Positions 25,710 to 38,800 of a stretch of DNA of 64,000 nt are shown one piece after another (within the stretch, counting starts at the first letter, position 1; every line of letters starts with the position of its first letter). The stretch comes from Tribonema minus (lineage: Eukaryota > Sar > Xanthophyceae > Tribonematales > Tribonemataceae). Where the stretch lies: positions 62,001 to 126,000 of the forward strand of contig JAFCMP010000156.1 in the NCBI GenBank assembly GCA_017506865.1. Reading direction: 5' to 3'. The position numbers were made by a program, and so were the translations under genes. The notes under the pieces are model-generated. The model had not been told where the DNA came from. It saw only the letters and a program-made list of their open reading frames with translations, and did not search any database.

Positions 25710-26071
25710 TGATACAAAGTCCATGTCACAGTGCAGTTCAAGTGCTGTGTACACCTTTGACTGTACTGTACAAGTGTACTTCAGGCCAGTTCACCTGAGG
25801 ACCGTTCCTAGGAATTTGCTTGGACTGTTCCAGGAACTACTTGCACAGAACAATCTGGGGCAGCATCTCTGTGGCTTGCTTGGGTACTAACTCTTGCTAG
25901 CCAGCTGCTGGACAGCAGGGACTCATTGGAGCTGAGCCATCACCGATACACCAGGTGTGTGGTCTTTTCTCCATGCAAGTGGTTAGCCTACATCCTGAGA
26001 GTGAGCTCCTGTTTCCCAGAAGGGCTTGGCCTGCTCATGGAGCATCCCCAGAGGCCTTTCCTTTCGGATCA
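25710..26071 (+). repeat. 3' LTR
   Basis: It is 362 bp and identical by eye to 16611-16972. It is followed by CAGA, the duplicated target site. Confidence 0.97.
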
Positions 26072-26621
26072 CAGAGAACATTGCATTGCCGGTAAACACA
26101 GAATGTGGCACCTTGCTGAGCAGAGTTCAAGTATGGCAGCATGCAAACGTTTGAGGTGGAGTGGATATGAGCTTCCGTGCCGGCTTTCGTACTATCAGCG
26201 GGCCGCTTGATTTAGTGGTCATAACACACAGCCACAACCTTGGTGCTTGCTGCGATGTCTCCACGACACAAGTCGGAGGCAGCGGGTAAAACACAGCCAG
26301 TGCGGCCCACACACTGTTTATGGTTCTGTCTTGTTCTGCTTTCCGACTCATTTTACTCGTTCTGTTTAAGCACAAAAACTCCGGAGAAATATCTGTTTAT
26401 ACTTTTCATTGCTCAAAACTTGATTCAGCATGTGCCTCATGTGCCTGTCCCATTTAAAGTGTACTGAAGGCATCCCTACGTGCTTCCGTGTTCAAACTTC
26501 AGTGACGTTAGCATTTATTTAGTTTACCATCTATCCCAAACCTTCGCAAACTTCTTCCTGGAAGCCTCTACATACATGTCTTACGAGCAAGTGTGCTTAG
26601 TGGGGTGGTTCTGACGTGCAG
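26072..26621. other. Spacer after the retrotransposon, no gene recognised
   Basis: Apart from the CAGA target duplication at its left edge I see nothing supported. Confidence 0.4.
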
Positions 26622-28413
26622 GCGGCCCTCTGGGCATATCGCATGAGGTGGCGGCGAGCGCCGCCGCTGCCGAGGGCGCCGCCGCGCTGCGCGCGTTCAA
26701 CGCACACGTGGAGCAAATGCGAGCGTTCGCAGCGGCCGCAACGCGTGCGCACAGCACGGAGGTCGCTGCGTTGCGCGCTGCTGCCGCGGGTGGCGCTGCC
26801 GCGCTGCGCGCCCGCGATGCCGAGCTGGCGGAAACGCGCGCGTCCGGCGCGGCGGCGGCACGCGCGCATGAGGCGCAGCTCTCCGCGTTGCGCGTCGCTG
26901 CCGCGGAGGGCGCTGCCGCGCTGCGCGCCCGCGACGCCGAGCTGACGGAAGCACGTGCATCTGCTGCGGCGGCGGCGCGCGCATATGAGGCGCAGCTCTC
27001 AGCATTGCGCGCCGCTGCCGCAGAGGGCGCTGCTGCGCTGCGCGCCTGCGACGCCGAGCTGGCGGAAGCGCGTGCATCCGCTGCGGCGGCGGCGCGCGCG
27101 CATGAGGCGCAGCTCACGGCGTTGCGCGCTGTCGCCGCTGCAGGGGACGCTGCTGCGCTGAGCGCTGACGACGCCGGGCCGCCGAGGACCGCAGCGGCGG
27201 CGCGCACGCAAGTCGTAGCGCCGAGCGCTGCTGACGCGGTGGGCGCCGCCGCTCACCAACAGCGCATGCCGCTCAGTGCAGTCGCTGACGAGGGGGCAGT
27301 GGAGGGTGGGTCGGCTCGATCTGCGGAAAGTGCGGTGCTGGGGGCGCGCAGTGAGGCAGTGCTCGACCCGCAGCTTGCGACTGCACCCGCTGAGCATGGG
27401 CACACCACCACACTTGAGGGCGGCGCACGATCGTGGGGAGAGCATGGGCCGCAGACGAGAGTGCCGATATGCACAGTGGCGGCAGCTGGCGTTGTTTGCG
27501 CATCGCTTCATTCTTTGGGGCCTGCAGGGCACACGGCGGAAGTTCAACATGCATCCCATGATGCTGCCGACCATACGCGCAGGACACAGGCGGGCTGCAC
27601 GGTACGGCAAACGCAGACACGCCCATCAGCAACGGCTTTGCTACCGGCGGAGGCGGCGCAACTCGCTGCGGAGGCGGCGCAGCTCGTTGCAGATGCGGGC
27701 AGGGCAGCGCAGTCGCAGGGGCAACGGTCCGCACGCACCAAGCGCAAGCGAGGTGCATCCTCGAATGCACCGGCGGAAACTGCCACCTCGGATGCTGCTG
27801 GCGGGGCTGCTGCAGCGGCGCAGCAAAGGGAGGTGAGCGTACCACCAGGTGCTGTGAATGCAGATGCTGCTGGCAGGGCTGCTGCAGCGGCGCAGCGAAG
27901 GGAGGCGAGCACAGTGGCCGCTGCAGCCTGCGCCGCCGCCAGGGCCAATGTTGAAAATTTCTTCAAGGTTTGTGACATGCAGGGAGTGGGAGCATTCGGA
28001 AACAAACTGCCACAGTACAAGTGCTCGCTGGAGCGTCCGACGCAAAAAAGATCATCGGCACGGGCATCGCGATGGTGGACTGGTACGCTTCAACGGAGAC
28101 ATCGCGTGGCACGCGATGGTGGTTTGGCCGCGTTGATAAATGCGCCGTCCTACCGCAAGCGCATCAACACCCGCAAAACACGTCTGCCAGCGTACAGTAC
28201 CTGCAGTTGTACGTGCAGTGGCGCCATCCCTTGGACCCAGCGGCTGCCGAGAGTTCCCAGCAGCTGCACAGCTCCGCTGACTATCGCGATGACAACGAGA
28301 CCAGGCTGCGCACCAACAGCTGGTTCGTTTGGGGTACCAGCACCCAGATTGCTCGCCTGCAGGACGTGCGAGAGATGCGACATGTGAGAGATGCATCCGC
28401 TGATACACTATAA
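26622..28413 (+). CDS. Alanine-rich coiled-coil protein with C-terminal Trp-rich domain, frame-broken
   Basis: An open frame follows a splice-acceptor-like CTGACGTGCAG. Residues 1-180 form a 39-residue (117-bp) repeat, about four copies, of the type ALRARDAELAEARASAAAAA, rich in Ala, Glu and Arg and strongly helical. A basic patch (RTKRKRG) follows. Near a run of six A (28044-28049) the meaningful frame shifts by -1. The new frame continues for about 120 residues (KIIGTGIAMVDWYAS, RWWFGRVDKCAV, LQLYVQWRHPLDP, WFVWGTSTQIARLQDV) to TAA 28411. This C-terminal part resembles chromatin-reader-like WWFGRV...VQWxxPLD patterns, but the family is not assigned. The break is either an assembly error in the A run or a decayed gene. 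It lies about 550 bp after the retrotransposon. Confidence 0.5.
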
Positions 28414-28620
28414 TGTTGTCGGAGAGGGGCGTGGGTACCAGCAGAAGCCCCGGAGGGGCCCCGGGGGCAAGCTCGGGATCATCAGCTCAGCGCATCGGCA
28501 GCTGCCCATTACATATCTTTGTTTGGGTTACGAGCACCCAGATCGCTCGCCTGCAGGACATGTGAGAGATGTGCCTTCAGCTGACACGTGTACACTTATG
28601 TTGACGGAAAGGGGGGGTGG
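28330..28620 (+). repeat. Partial duplication of the coiled-coil gene's 3' end
   Basis: GAGCACCCAGATCGCTCGCCTGCAGGA-type sequence at about 28525-28600 copies 28335-28410, offset by about 190 bp. The second copy lacks the open frame. The region 28620-29885 shows no supported exon. Confidence 0.7.
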
Positions 28621-29885
28621 GTATAACTTCAGCAGGCACATGAATGGCCCGCATAGGTGGGTGTCAATATTATAAGCAGGCAGGGCCCTGTGGTGCTTGT
28701 TCTGGTCAGGTATTTGTTGGGACCGCACAATGACTGCTGTCTAGTTGGAGTCATGGTTAGGTTAGCGCCCATATACATAGCCAAAGCACACAATGGACTT
28801 GCAAGGGTATGTATACGTACGTTGCAAAATGGGGTGCCCTTCATCATGTAGCAGTTGGCAGCCGCTCTGCATGTACTTGCGCGCACACATGCATGTCGCT
28901 CAGACAGTAATGGCAACCACTGTGTGCTGTCAGTTACTAAGATGGCTCTTCCAAGGTGTCTTTTCTGCCTCTTTTGGCAGCTGCCCTGCTCGCATTTTTT
29001 GTGTCGCGGTATCAGAGCCCCCTATCAGTAGTGCGGCCGCAACCAGGTACTTCACCACGCTTGTGGAGGGCCTAGCACCCACGAGCTGCATATGATATAG
29101 CTTAGCATGCCTACCCAGCAGCTCGATATGTGTGACTGCCATGTCGGTGTTTGTCATGACTCAAAGTGGATTGTTGCGTCACTTTGCCAGAATATGACAT
29201 GCCATGAAGTGTTGTATGCGCCAATATAGGGGTGTGGCACCCAGTCCGGCATGCCTTGGACACATGGAGAATTGTATAAGTGGTGCTTCAAGTGTCTGGT
29301 ACCCTAGCATGCTACAAATGTGTCGTAGGGGGTTCTGCACCCATTGAACCAGCGCATTGAAACGCACACCGTGTCAGCTGACAAGGGTGTCGAGTGAGCA
29401 TGAATGGTTAAGCATCGCGTTAGACAATTGTCCCACTGTTCTGTGTGGCTCAGTGACTGCTGCTGGTAGAAATGTAGCAGGACGGTATCTGGTCGCCATC
29501 ATTGGAATTCAACAACCCTGCCGGCTGTGATTCGAATGTCATGGCATGCACACATACATGAACCGTGAACCTGCTTGTTTTGGTGCATCCTCCGACGTCA
29601 AGAAGTCACCATGCAAAGTCAACGGATTGCGAGCAATGCGCCTAGGGGCTAAAACCTGGTTTAGCCTAGGGCTAAATAAAGCGTTGCGCCTACGCGCCAA
29701 AATGGTTTCGCCCTCAGCTCCTTTGCAACCGCATGCAGTGCCAGCGTCTTCAGCTTTGCAAGGAGTGAGGTAGCAGCAGGTATGATGCGTGCTGATTATA
29801 TTGCAGAACTCAATCCTGTGCTTTGAACATGCTGCAATGCGATGGTGGCATGTTGCTCTGAACCCCAATCTTGCTCGCACGCAGG

Positions 29886-32800
29886 ATGCCGACGCCGACT
29901 GCTGGCGCTGCCGCTGGCAGACGGCTGAGGGCAATTGCATGGGCGCTTTTCATGGTTGGTGCTGCAGCACAGTCAGGTACGTCAGCAACGAGCTTGATGT
30001 GTCGCGTCCTGCTTCATCCATTTTCTGGCAGTTGGCAGATTTTTTTCAAGTGCACGATGGTGCAGCGCTGCCGACATGAACATCTGTTGCAGGAAATCAG
30101 AGGTTTGTTACTACGCCTCAAGCACACTTGATGTGCAAAGAGCTTGATGCACTGGATATTGCAACAGGCGCCTGCCCGCTGAACTGCACCAGACGCCATA
30201 TCATTAGGCCTGCCTCGTTCCTGCGCGTTTGACGTCTGCCATCTGCATTGGCTAATCCTGTCCAGGTGGTGTGCCATTGGAGGGCTGCCAGGAGCTGCAG
30301 CAGCGCATGAGTTTTACGCAGGATGACAGGTGCGTGCACACATGCCTTACGCTTTGACAAGCACCTGCCATTATCCTCACGAACACCAGCCCTGCTCACC
30401 TCCTGCAGCAAAGCCTATCGCCACGCGCTTTTTACAGACGGCGCCGGTGAGATTGCATTGTCAAACGCACTTGCTCTCAGCCATCGACAGCAAGACCGCT
30501 TGCTCTGCACTAATTTCACCAATTGTGCATTATTATGGAAATCGCCGACCACCCATACTTCCTGCACTTTGCTGTTTGCGCTCCGGCGATGCGCCGTCTG
30601 TCTAGTTTATTGATGGCAGTAATGAAGTTGAGCAATTGCGGGAAACAAGCAAGCTCTGTTGGCAGGGGGGGTGCTGGGTTGGCTCGCGCCCTGTCAAGAC
30701 GTGTGGCATCACCCAGCGTACACAAAGCGGTTGTGTGTTGTCCTGATGTCTTCTCTGAACCATATCTCAGTACAGCGTACACAAAGCGGTCATATGTAAT
30801 ATCACCCTGATGTCTATCCTGGACCAATTCTCACAAATAGCCGTAACCTGACCAATTGTGACCCTGACCTCAAGCCTCACCCTGGTTATGCAGCCCCCGA
30901 GACATCAACAGCATACTGCGGCTGGTCAATGAGAAGATCAACCTGGAGCACAATGACGTTCTGAAAGTAGAGGTGAGTCAATGGCGCAGCACTAACCTGA
31001 ACTTGCGGACCTGCATGCAGCTGCGACGGTTTGACAACCACCACCATGCATTCTTTTGCGCTGACATGGCGCAATACTGCCTGTTGTCCATGCTCGTGTG
31101 ACACATGGTTTGCTATGTAAATGGCAGCACCCAGAAACAGAAAGCCAGGAAAATGTGCATGAATTATGGAGCGCCGTGCTCGGCTTGATTTTCGAAGGCG
31201 TGTCTGTTCATCATGTGTGCTTCAGTCGTCTAGCGACAACTGCTACCACGCATGCATTTGTGTACAGCTCGTGAACTCACAGCCACAACTGCCTTGCGCC
31301 CTCTGCAACTGCAGGTGAAGTACCCGGGGGAAGTCATCAGGGGGGTGGTGGGGTCGCATGATGTCAAGGCGACAGTGCTCAAATTGGTGGATGGCGAGAA
31401 GGTTCCCACATGCATTGTGGCAAAATTTGATATCAATGACGGTGAGTTTCCACATGCAATGTTGCAGTTGAAGTTTACGACACTGCACGTACGTTTTGAT
31501 GGCCGTCCGCAATGGTTCTTCACTGTGTTTGGTTGATATGCAGTTCTGATACATGCCTCGTGGATATGATCTGATTATTGAGGTTTGTGGATACTTTTCT
31601 GCGCAGTAGCATACTTGAGAAGTGTAATAAGCTGCAGAATGTATCTGACACTGCTGACCTGGTCACCCGACTCTGCTGCGCCACACATTGTGTTGCGCGT
31701 GCCGAGCGCAGTGGATGAGAAATGTAGCAAGCAGCAGTGATGCTTTCTTCGCATTACTTGACTTTGCTATGCCGCACATGGTGTTGTGCGTGTTGAGTGC
31801 AGTGGATGAGTGCGCGCTGCCGCCGAGCCACCGCATGCACCACAAGTGCCACGCCAGCTCTGAGTGTGTGAACACCATTGGCAGTTACTTCTGCCGCTGC
31901 CCAAGGTGAGAGCACAATGACTCATTGACATTATTGTCAACTACTGCGCAGGGTGGTGACCCTGGTTACTGCCCGCTGATCAAAGGAGCACTCGAATGAT
32001 AGCTGCTCTGAAGCAAATCTGAGCCTTTGCTTCCTTCAATATCGTGGCGTTGTATGATTGCAACACCATTTGCCTAGTTTGTCCGTCGCTCTTCACTTTT
32101 GGCTGCATTCAACTGTCAATAGAGAATACACACTGCTTGTGAGGCTCTCGACATATTTGCTGTGTACTTTGAAAAACAGCTCTCTGGTGCTGTACTAGTT
32201 ACTGTGTACTCAAAGCAGCTTTATTGTGCTGTGCACAGAGTGTTGCCCATTGACAAAGTTCATGCTGTCGCCTGTGCGACTTCACAATGGCTGTACAGGG
32301 GCGAGGCGGCGCTGGAGGGGGCTGGAAGGGGGCTCTGTGGGGGTGCGCTGGACACACAGGACTGCTGCAGAAGGGGGTGCGCAAAGAAGGAGTGCGTGGA
32401 GGAGTGCAAGGCAAGTACCCGAGCTCCTTAATTAGGGCTAGGGTTACCCACTCACTAAGCTTGACTTCACATTTTGTGGGGGGTGCGCAAAGAAGGAGTG
32501 CAAAGAGGAGTGCACGGCAAGTCTTTTTATTGGATTACTAAGCTTGACTTCGCATTTTGTGGGGGTGCGCAAAGATGGAGTGCATAGAGGAGTTGCAAGG
32601 CAAGTCAAAGTACTTAGCTTGACTTCCCATTCTGTGGAGAGAGTGCGCCAGCTGACATGAACAATTAATGTTTGAGAAGGAGGGGGTGCGCAATGAAGGG
32701 GTGCATGGAGGAGTGCAAGGCACATAAACAATTTTTTGTTATGGATTACTCTGCTTAACTTCACATTTTGTGGGGGTGCGCAAAAAAGGCGAGCATAGAG

Positions 32801-35800
32801 GAGTGCAAGGCAAGTCAAAAATACTAAGCTTGACTTCACATTTGTGGAAAGAGTGCGTCAGCTAACTTGAATGTTCAAAAGTGGTAAGGCAAGAGTGCCG
32901 AGAGGTGGGACTGTTGAGAGAGCTGCGCTGCCAGTTGAGCATTGGTGCATGTACTTCAACTGAGTAGCTGAAGTTGAAGTGTACGTGATGAAGGTTTGTC
33001 AATGGGGGCGTTTTTTTGCTCCCACTCGTAGTCCTGTCATTGTAACAAGCATCAACATTCAAATTCCAGACTACAGGTGTGGACAGATGATGCAGTCAGT
33101 GTTCAACATCATTATACTCACTTGCACATGGCAATCCATGAGAATACTCTAATACGCTTCAACTGAGATCTCTTGGGTAAGCTTGTTGCACACAAATGTG
33201 TTTGTTGTATGACATTTGATTCAAAGCGCAGAATGCCAGCATGCCCATCGCAGCTTTCGTCATTGTCAGCAGGTTCTTCAATTACACGAGTACAAGAAAC
33301 TGTGGCAGATCTTCTGCTCTAGTTATACCACAGTGCCAATGGAGCGCTTGTCACGTGACGCGCGCGCTTTCGGCAAGCAAGGGTCAGCAATATCTTACTT
33401 ATACTGTGTTACTGACATCTATGGCAAGTCGAGCATCGCAGGTGCTCTGCAGCGCTATTTGCAGTGTTCGTCATTTGGTGTATCGTCCTATCATACCAGG
33501 TTGCCGTTACCCACAACAGGACTGCCGACTTTCAAGCTTTGGGCGTTTGAAGTTTCAAGTCATGAGCTGGTGGTGCTTCATGACAGTTCACCTTGTACCC
33601 AGAACAGCTGTGCATGGATGTGTGCCGCCTTGTGCCCTAGTGGTGTCAACACAGTGCATCACATCTCTGATGTCTGATTTCATTGATCTGCCATAATGGA
33701 TGGTATGATAATTGACTGGGCATCTCTCGGCGTATTTGCATGCCGCTGCAGGCTGACTTCAGGTGCCCCCTGGACCCCTGCCCCGGCGACTGCGTGACGG
33801 AAGCAACGTGCGAGAGGGTCAGGCCCCATGCGCAAACAGGTATGTAAAAGGGTACGCTTGGACCAAGTAGCATCAACACTTGTTGCGGTTGCTAACTGGA
33901 AGTTCAACTGAAGTTGCAACGGCGCTGCTGCTCAGATGCCAGACAACGTGCAGGGGCGGACACAATGTTATGACGTTGGAATGGTACTTGTAGACCTAGC
34001 ACTGTGCACGCCACGGTGCGCGTTTCAGAGGCGTGCGGTAACTCGATGCTGCATGTAGGGGGGGGGGGGGGGGGGGGGGGGGGCACATGCCGTTTTTTTT
34101 TTCATGTAACTATCACGCTGCTGCTCCCCCATGTTGTTGACCAGAGGATTGTGCTCTTATGTGCATGAGGAACACATCAAGGTCCTGTAGTCCTGTGTCA
34201 TCGCAGGGCAACTGCATAGCGGCAAGGTGGACAAGATGACCTTTTCCCCATGAAATTCTGAATGGGCGTCAGCAGTGCTGTTCATGAGCCACTGTGCAAC
34301 ACTGTTCCATATGGTGGCGCACACTTCTCGCAACTGTTTTTTCACTTGCAGTATGCCTGGGGTTCAGAAAGCCCATTGTGGCTGTACACCCAACAGGTCA
34401 AGGTTTCGGCTGCATGGCCAGCCCGTCAAGTGCGCAATAAATTTAGGGAAGGCGGCAAAACAAGTCTGTGTTGTTTGTTTTTGTTCAACTATACTAAATA
34501 CAACCCCAACGCGCTTGGTTTGGCATCACGTCATGTCGATTTTGGCTGCGCAGGAGGGACTGCACTTCTCCTTCTGGAAAGCGACATCAAGCTTGGCTAC
34601 CGCTGCATATGCCCGCCCAGCACTCTCGGCACTGGCCGCAAATGCGCAGGTGGGTGGTCACCGCTGTATCTGAACTTCACACATCTCTTTTTAATTTCAA
34701 CAACACTATTTGCCTCCATGAGTGCTGTTTACCTAATTTTTACGCTTAATGAATCGTCGTTGCGGTATATACATCTATCAGATATGGCGCGCACTTTTTT
34801 GTCGCACCTGTTGGGCATGTGCAACTGTTGATTGGCGATTGAATTCCTCAGATTTGTCAGGCTGCACATTTTCTCAAGTAATGCGCGATGCCATTTGTCT
34901 AGCCTAGTGCGAACACGCGTTTCTGCTCTGTGACCAGCCTGCGCTGGGCTCTGCATTGTCTGGCATGCTCTGTTAAAGGAGGGATACGCAACCAACTCCC
35001 TGCACCACGCACAAAGCCTTTGGCGCGCTGACACTTTGTTGGCAAATGATAAATTTCATTGACACATGTCGCCACACGTGGAGCAGAAACTTGTCAGGTA
35101 TCTGGTGCGAGTCACTATACACATTCATCGCGCAGGTAGAACTTTTACCGGCACTCAAGCAGGTGCTTCCGATCACACACAGACTCCATGCATTCGTCCT
35201 CTGTTGATCGCATCGCGTATCCGCAACACACACTACCAAATAGCGTGTTCATTGTGTAACATAACAGCCTGTCCCTTTTCCTCAATGCAGCTGGCGCACC
35301 CACTGTGTTCAATGTTGGCTGTTAAAACTGGCGGCATCTGACGCCGCTGACACATGCATCCCTGTGCGCTGTCCTCAGCTGGCAAGTTGAAGTTATTTTC
35401 TGTCAGGCCTGTGACACATGCACGCCTGTGCTCTGTTCTCAGCTGGCAAGACGCAGGTGCCCTGGATAACAGCAGACGGCACACTGCTGGTGGATCCACT
35501 GGCCATCTGTGGCTGCCAGGAGCCCAAGGTCAGGAGTTGTTGAAGTGTTAGTAACTTTCACTCCATATGTGGAGTGGCACAACTTGATGTTGCAGATGGC
35601 ACCGTGGTACTAGAGCACCTTGTCATAGCTAGAGTCGGCGGCGCATTTCAGAGCAGCCTCTTTTTGTTCTCATATGTGACCTTACTTTTGGCTTTGCCAT
35701 TGCACCATTGGTGGATTTGCATGCATCATCTGCATCCATGGCTGCCATGACTGGTGCCCCCGTGGGGTGGACTCGTTGCCAACATACAGACTTTGCATGG

Positions 35801-38800
35801 TTGTGAACGATACTGCTGGTCTTGTGTGGTCTCGTGCAGCATTGTGCATCCCAAGTGCTCACCGCTCCCACCTATCCCCCATGTGCCACAGGTTGATCCA
35901 TGCCATGACAAGGACTGCGGGCGAAACGCAGAGTGCGTGCGCTCGCGTGACGGCGCCTCTGCCAAGTGCATCTGCAAGAACGGGTTTCAGGTATGCTTCA
36001 CTTGAAGTTGCTCATTTGCCACATGTCTCAGTGTCGCATCATGTCAGACGATTGACCTTGCTCAGCACTGAATAGTGAGAACAGGTATGCAGAAGAACCA
36101 GTTGAAGTTGAAGTGACATGTTCGTCTCAGCTATGATGCTGCATTGAACCCAGCGTACGCTGCATTGCTAGACCTCCGTGAGATATGGGAATGGGACCTT
36201 CAGCGCTGATGTTCGGAGCCTTGCACTGAGACACAGATCTTGGTTACTGCAACTCGGCAATGGACGAAGTCCAGAGATTGAAGGTGAGGATTAGGCTGAG
36301 GCTTTCGCCTCAACGCGACAAAGTCCTTGCTAGCACTTGGCAAATTCCTGGTACAGCAGGATCAGAGGCATCGATCGTGTATGCACTGCAGAGGACTTGG
36401 AACCGCAATGCTGGGGTTGATCTAGAGAAACCGCATCATGTGCTGGGTTAGTAAAAAGGTCTTGGATGCGCCATTCATCATGTGCCATACACTAATGCAT
36501 GTACCACTTGCTCAGCACACAAGTCGCCAGTCTTCTGTGTTGATGAAGCGGACTGTGCATTGCCGATTGAAGTCTGCGATGCACCAATGTCGTATCGAGT
36601 GGGCTGCTTGTCATCATGTGTTCATCGCTGTTCTCATTGCAATCGCAACTGCCTGCATTTCAGAAAGAGCTGATCATGTTGTGTATTCAGGCGAACAGGT
36701 ACCAAAATGCGGCAAATGCATAGACAACACCTGGGCGCACTATATTGGCATTGTTGTTGTCTGGCACATGACGCGGCCATCCATACATGCAGCATTCATT
36801 TGGCAACACGTCTGCGTTAGTGTTCACCGCTACACCTCGGTGACCATGCGCTACAATATTCTGGCACTGCATTGGCTGTTGCTTGTTTTGCCTCATGCAA
36901 TTCTCACAACAAATTTCATCATCTCAGCCACGTCAAATCACAACAAATTCCACTGCATTATTTGCTGCTCATTTGGCCAATTCCATGCAGTTTGTTGAGG
37001 GTTTTGGCTGTGTGGACGAGACGTTGCCAGAGCTTACAGTCATCGGCGCCAATCCACTGCGCCTCAAGCAGGTGAGTTGCAGTACGTAGGTATGACATCA
37101 CCCTGCTCGGTGTGCTGCACATGAGATGGGCTGTTGCGTCACCTAGACCGCTTCTGCTGCACCAGCAAAAAACACAATGTTGTTGTGTGATTTTTAGTTC
37201 AAATGCCTGAACTTACAGTCATTGGCGCCAATTCACTGCGTCTCAAGCAGGTGAGGCACAGTAGCTATCACGTCATTTTTCTCGGGTGCGCTGCACTTGG
37301 TACGGGCTCTTTTTGTTCATCGCTTCTGCAGCACCAGCACAAGCACCATCAGTTTTGTGGCTTAAAGTTCAAATTGACGCATACGCATCTGGGATGCGGA
37401 AGTGTACAAAGATATGCAGTCGTTGGCTGCAGATGTCGAAAAAAATCTGGGGCGCGTAAAGCAGCAAAGGTGATTATATCTGCTTCCCAGCGTAGAGTTG
37501 GCCTTTGTGAATAGACACGGACCAACCAGTGTTTGACGCCTTTAGCATGCTGAAGGTGCAGACTAGAACCATGATCTACATAGGTTTGCATGCATATGCT
37601 GAATGATGTCAGACACCCCGCAGCCCTTGCTTACTGTACTTGCTCCTGTCTCATAACTGTAGCAAAGGTTTAAGGTTAGGGTCAGCGTTAGGGTTTGGGG
37701 TTTGGCTTGCATTCTGGTTTGCCTGGCATTGCAGACACGGCCTCTCCAGCCATCAAGTCAGATTTTTAATGCTGCAAACAATTATTGCCATAAATGCACA
37801 AAGACCTGCGCTGTGATGACTGGTGTTTAGCTGACGCACTTTTGGTTATCGCCACCGACTGCTGTGCTGCTACCAGTGTGATACATACGTGGAGCAAGGC
37901 CTGCAAATCAAGGATGAGAACAGCGAAGACTATGCAAGAAGCCTCGAGGTGCGTGAGAATTTATTTGTACAAGCTACATACTTTGAAGTACATCTAGAAG
38001 TATTGCAAGGCACCATGTTTCTGGATCTGCCAATGAGGTACTTGCAGTCTGCAGAACATGCAATTATACACGCCTCTCAAAAGTCTCCGCCGAATGTGAT
38101 GTATGCAGTCCTCAATTCGTAACCTTTAGTAGGTGGAGTTGGAGTTCGCCTGGCCTGCAAACTGTGGGGTGTTGCGCTCGCCAATGCTGTAGCTCCCCAC
38201 ACAAATGTGCAAGACATGACATTATGCGGCTGTTCAGGGTATGACAGTGATTATATACAGATTTACGGATATCCAAGGTATGACAGTGACTATATACAGA
38301 TCCAATGCATGTAGAAGTAGGCAACACATATGGACTTATAGCAGCCGACAGCTGTGCGAGTTGCCCATATCATTATGTAGCACGCTTGCTTTTTACAGTG
38401 TAATTTGCCATGAAGGCAAGCTTGTTTACAGCTTGGCATGCCAGCACAGCGTGCGCGGTGTGCTCGGTGTCCGGTTTAGGTATGGCTTTCCTGCAATGGC
38501 GGACAAGTACGTGCGGCATTGCGTGCTTGTCCTTTAACCCCCTGACCCTAACCTTATTTGTGAGCAGGTGGATTACTCACAGCCGCTAGGCTCGTGCTTG
38601 CGCACAATGGGGGAGTTTCACGTCAACTACACCATACAGGTCAGTGTGTGCACGCACTTGCAGAACTGCCTCTTCAAGTCTGACAAAAACTTGAGCTGGC
38701 AGTAGGTGGAGGTGAAGTTATGCAGAACTTCAAGGTGTGCAGGGCTAGGAGGGCAGTCTTGGGCAAAGCACCTGGCAGCCAATAGGGTAGCCTGCAGCCT

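Larger units (their letters stand above)
16611..26071 (+). mobile_element. Complete Ty3/gypsy-type LTR retrotransposon with DNA methyltransferase
   Basis: The element is 9461 bp. It has 362-bp LTRs identical by eye, each starting TGAT and ending ATCA, and a target duplication CAGA at 16607-16610 and 26072-26075. TGG follows the 5' LTR directly as the start of a primer-binding site. A purine tract (25698-25709) abuts the 3' LTR. Coding regions are a short Gag-like ORF (17641-18306), a 2122-codon Pol frame (18279-24647), and an in-frame continuation after one TAG (24648-25463). Pol order is DNA cytosine methyltransferase, protease, RT, RNase H, integrase, GPY/F-like region, chromodomain. Protease-RT-RNase H-integrase order plus a chromodomain places it with Ty3/gypsy chromoviruses. 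Identical LTRs and intact catalytic motifs indicate a very recent insertion. Confidence 0.97.

Noticed and set aside
32365-32860. CRISPR-like array
   Set aside because: Regular repeats are present, but they contain exon and splice-donor sequence, vary in length and occur in a eukaryotic intron.
34352-34396. 45-bp exon between 33839 and 34554 of the EGF/Ig gene
   Set aside because: Splice sites and phase allow it, but its translation breaks the EGF pattern. It is mentioned only as optional.
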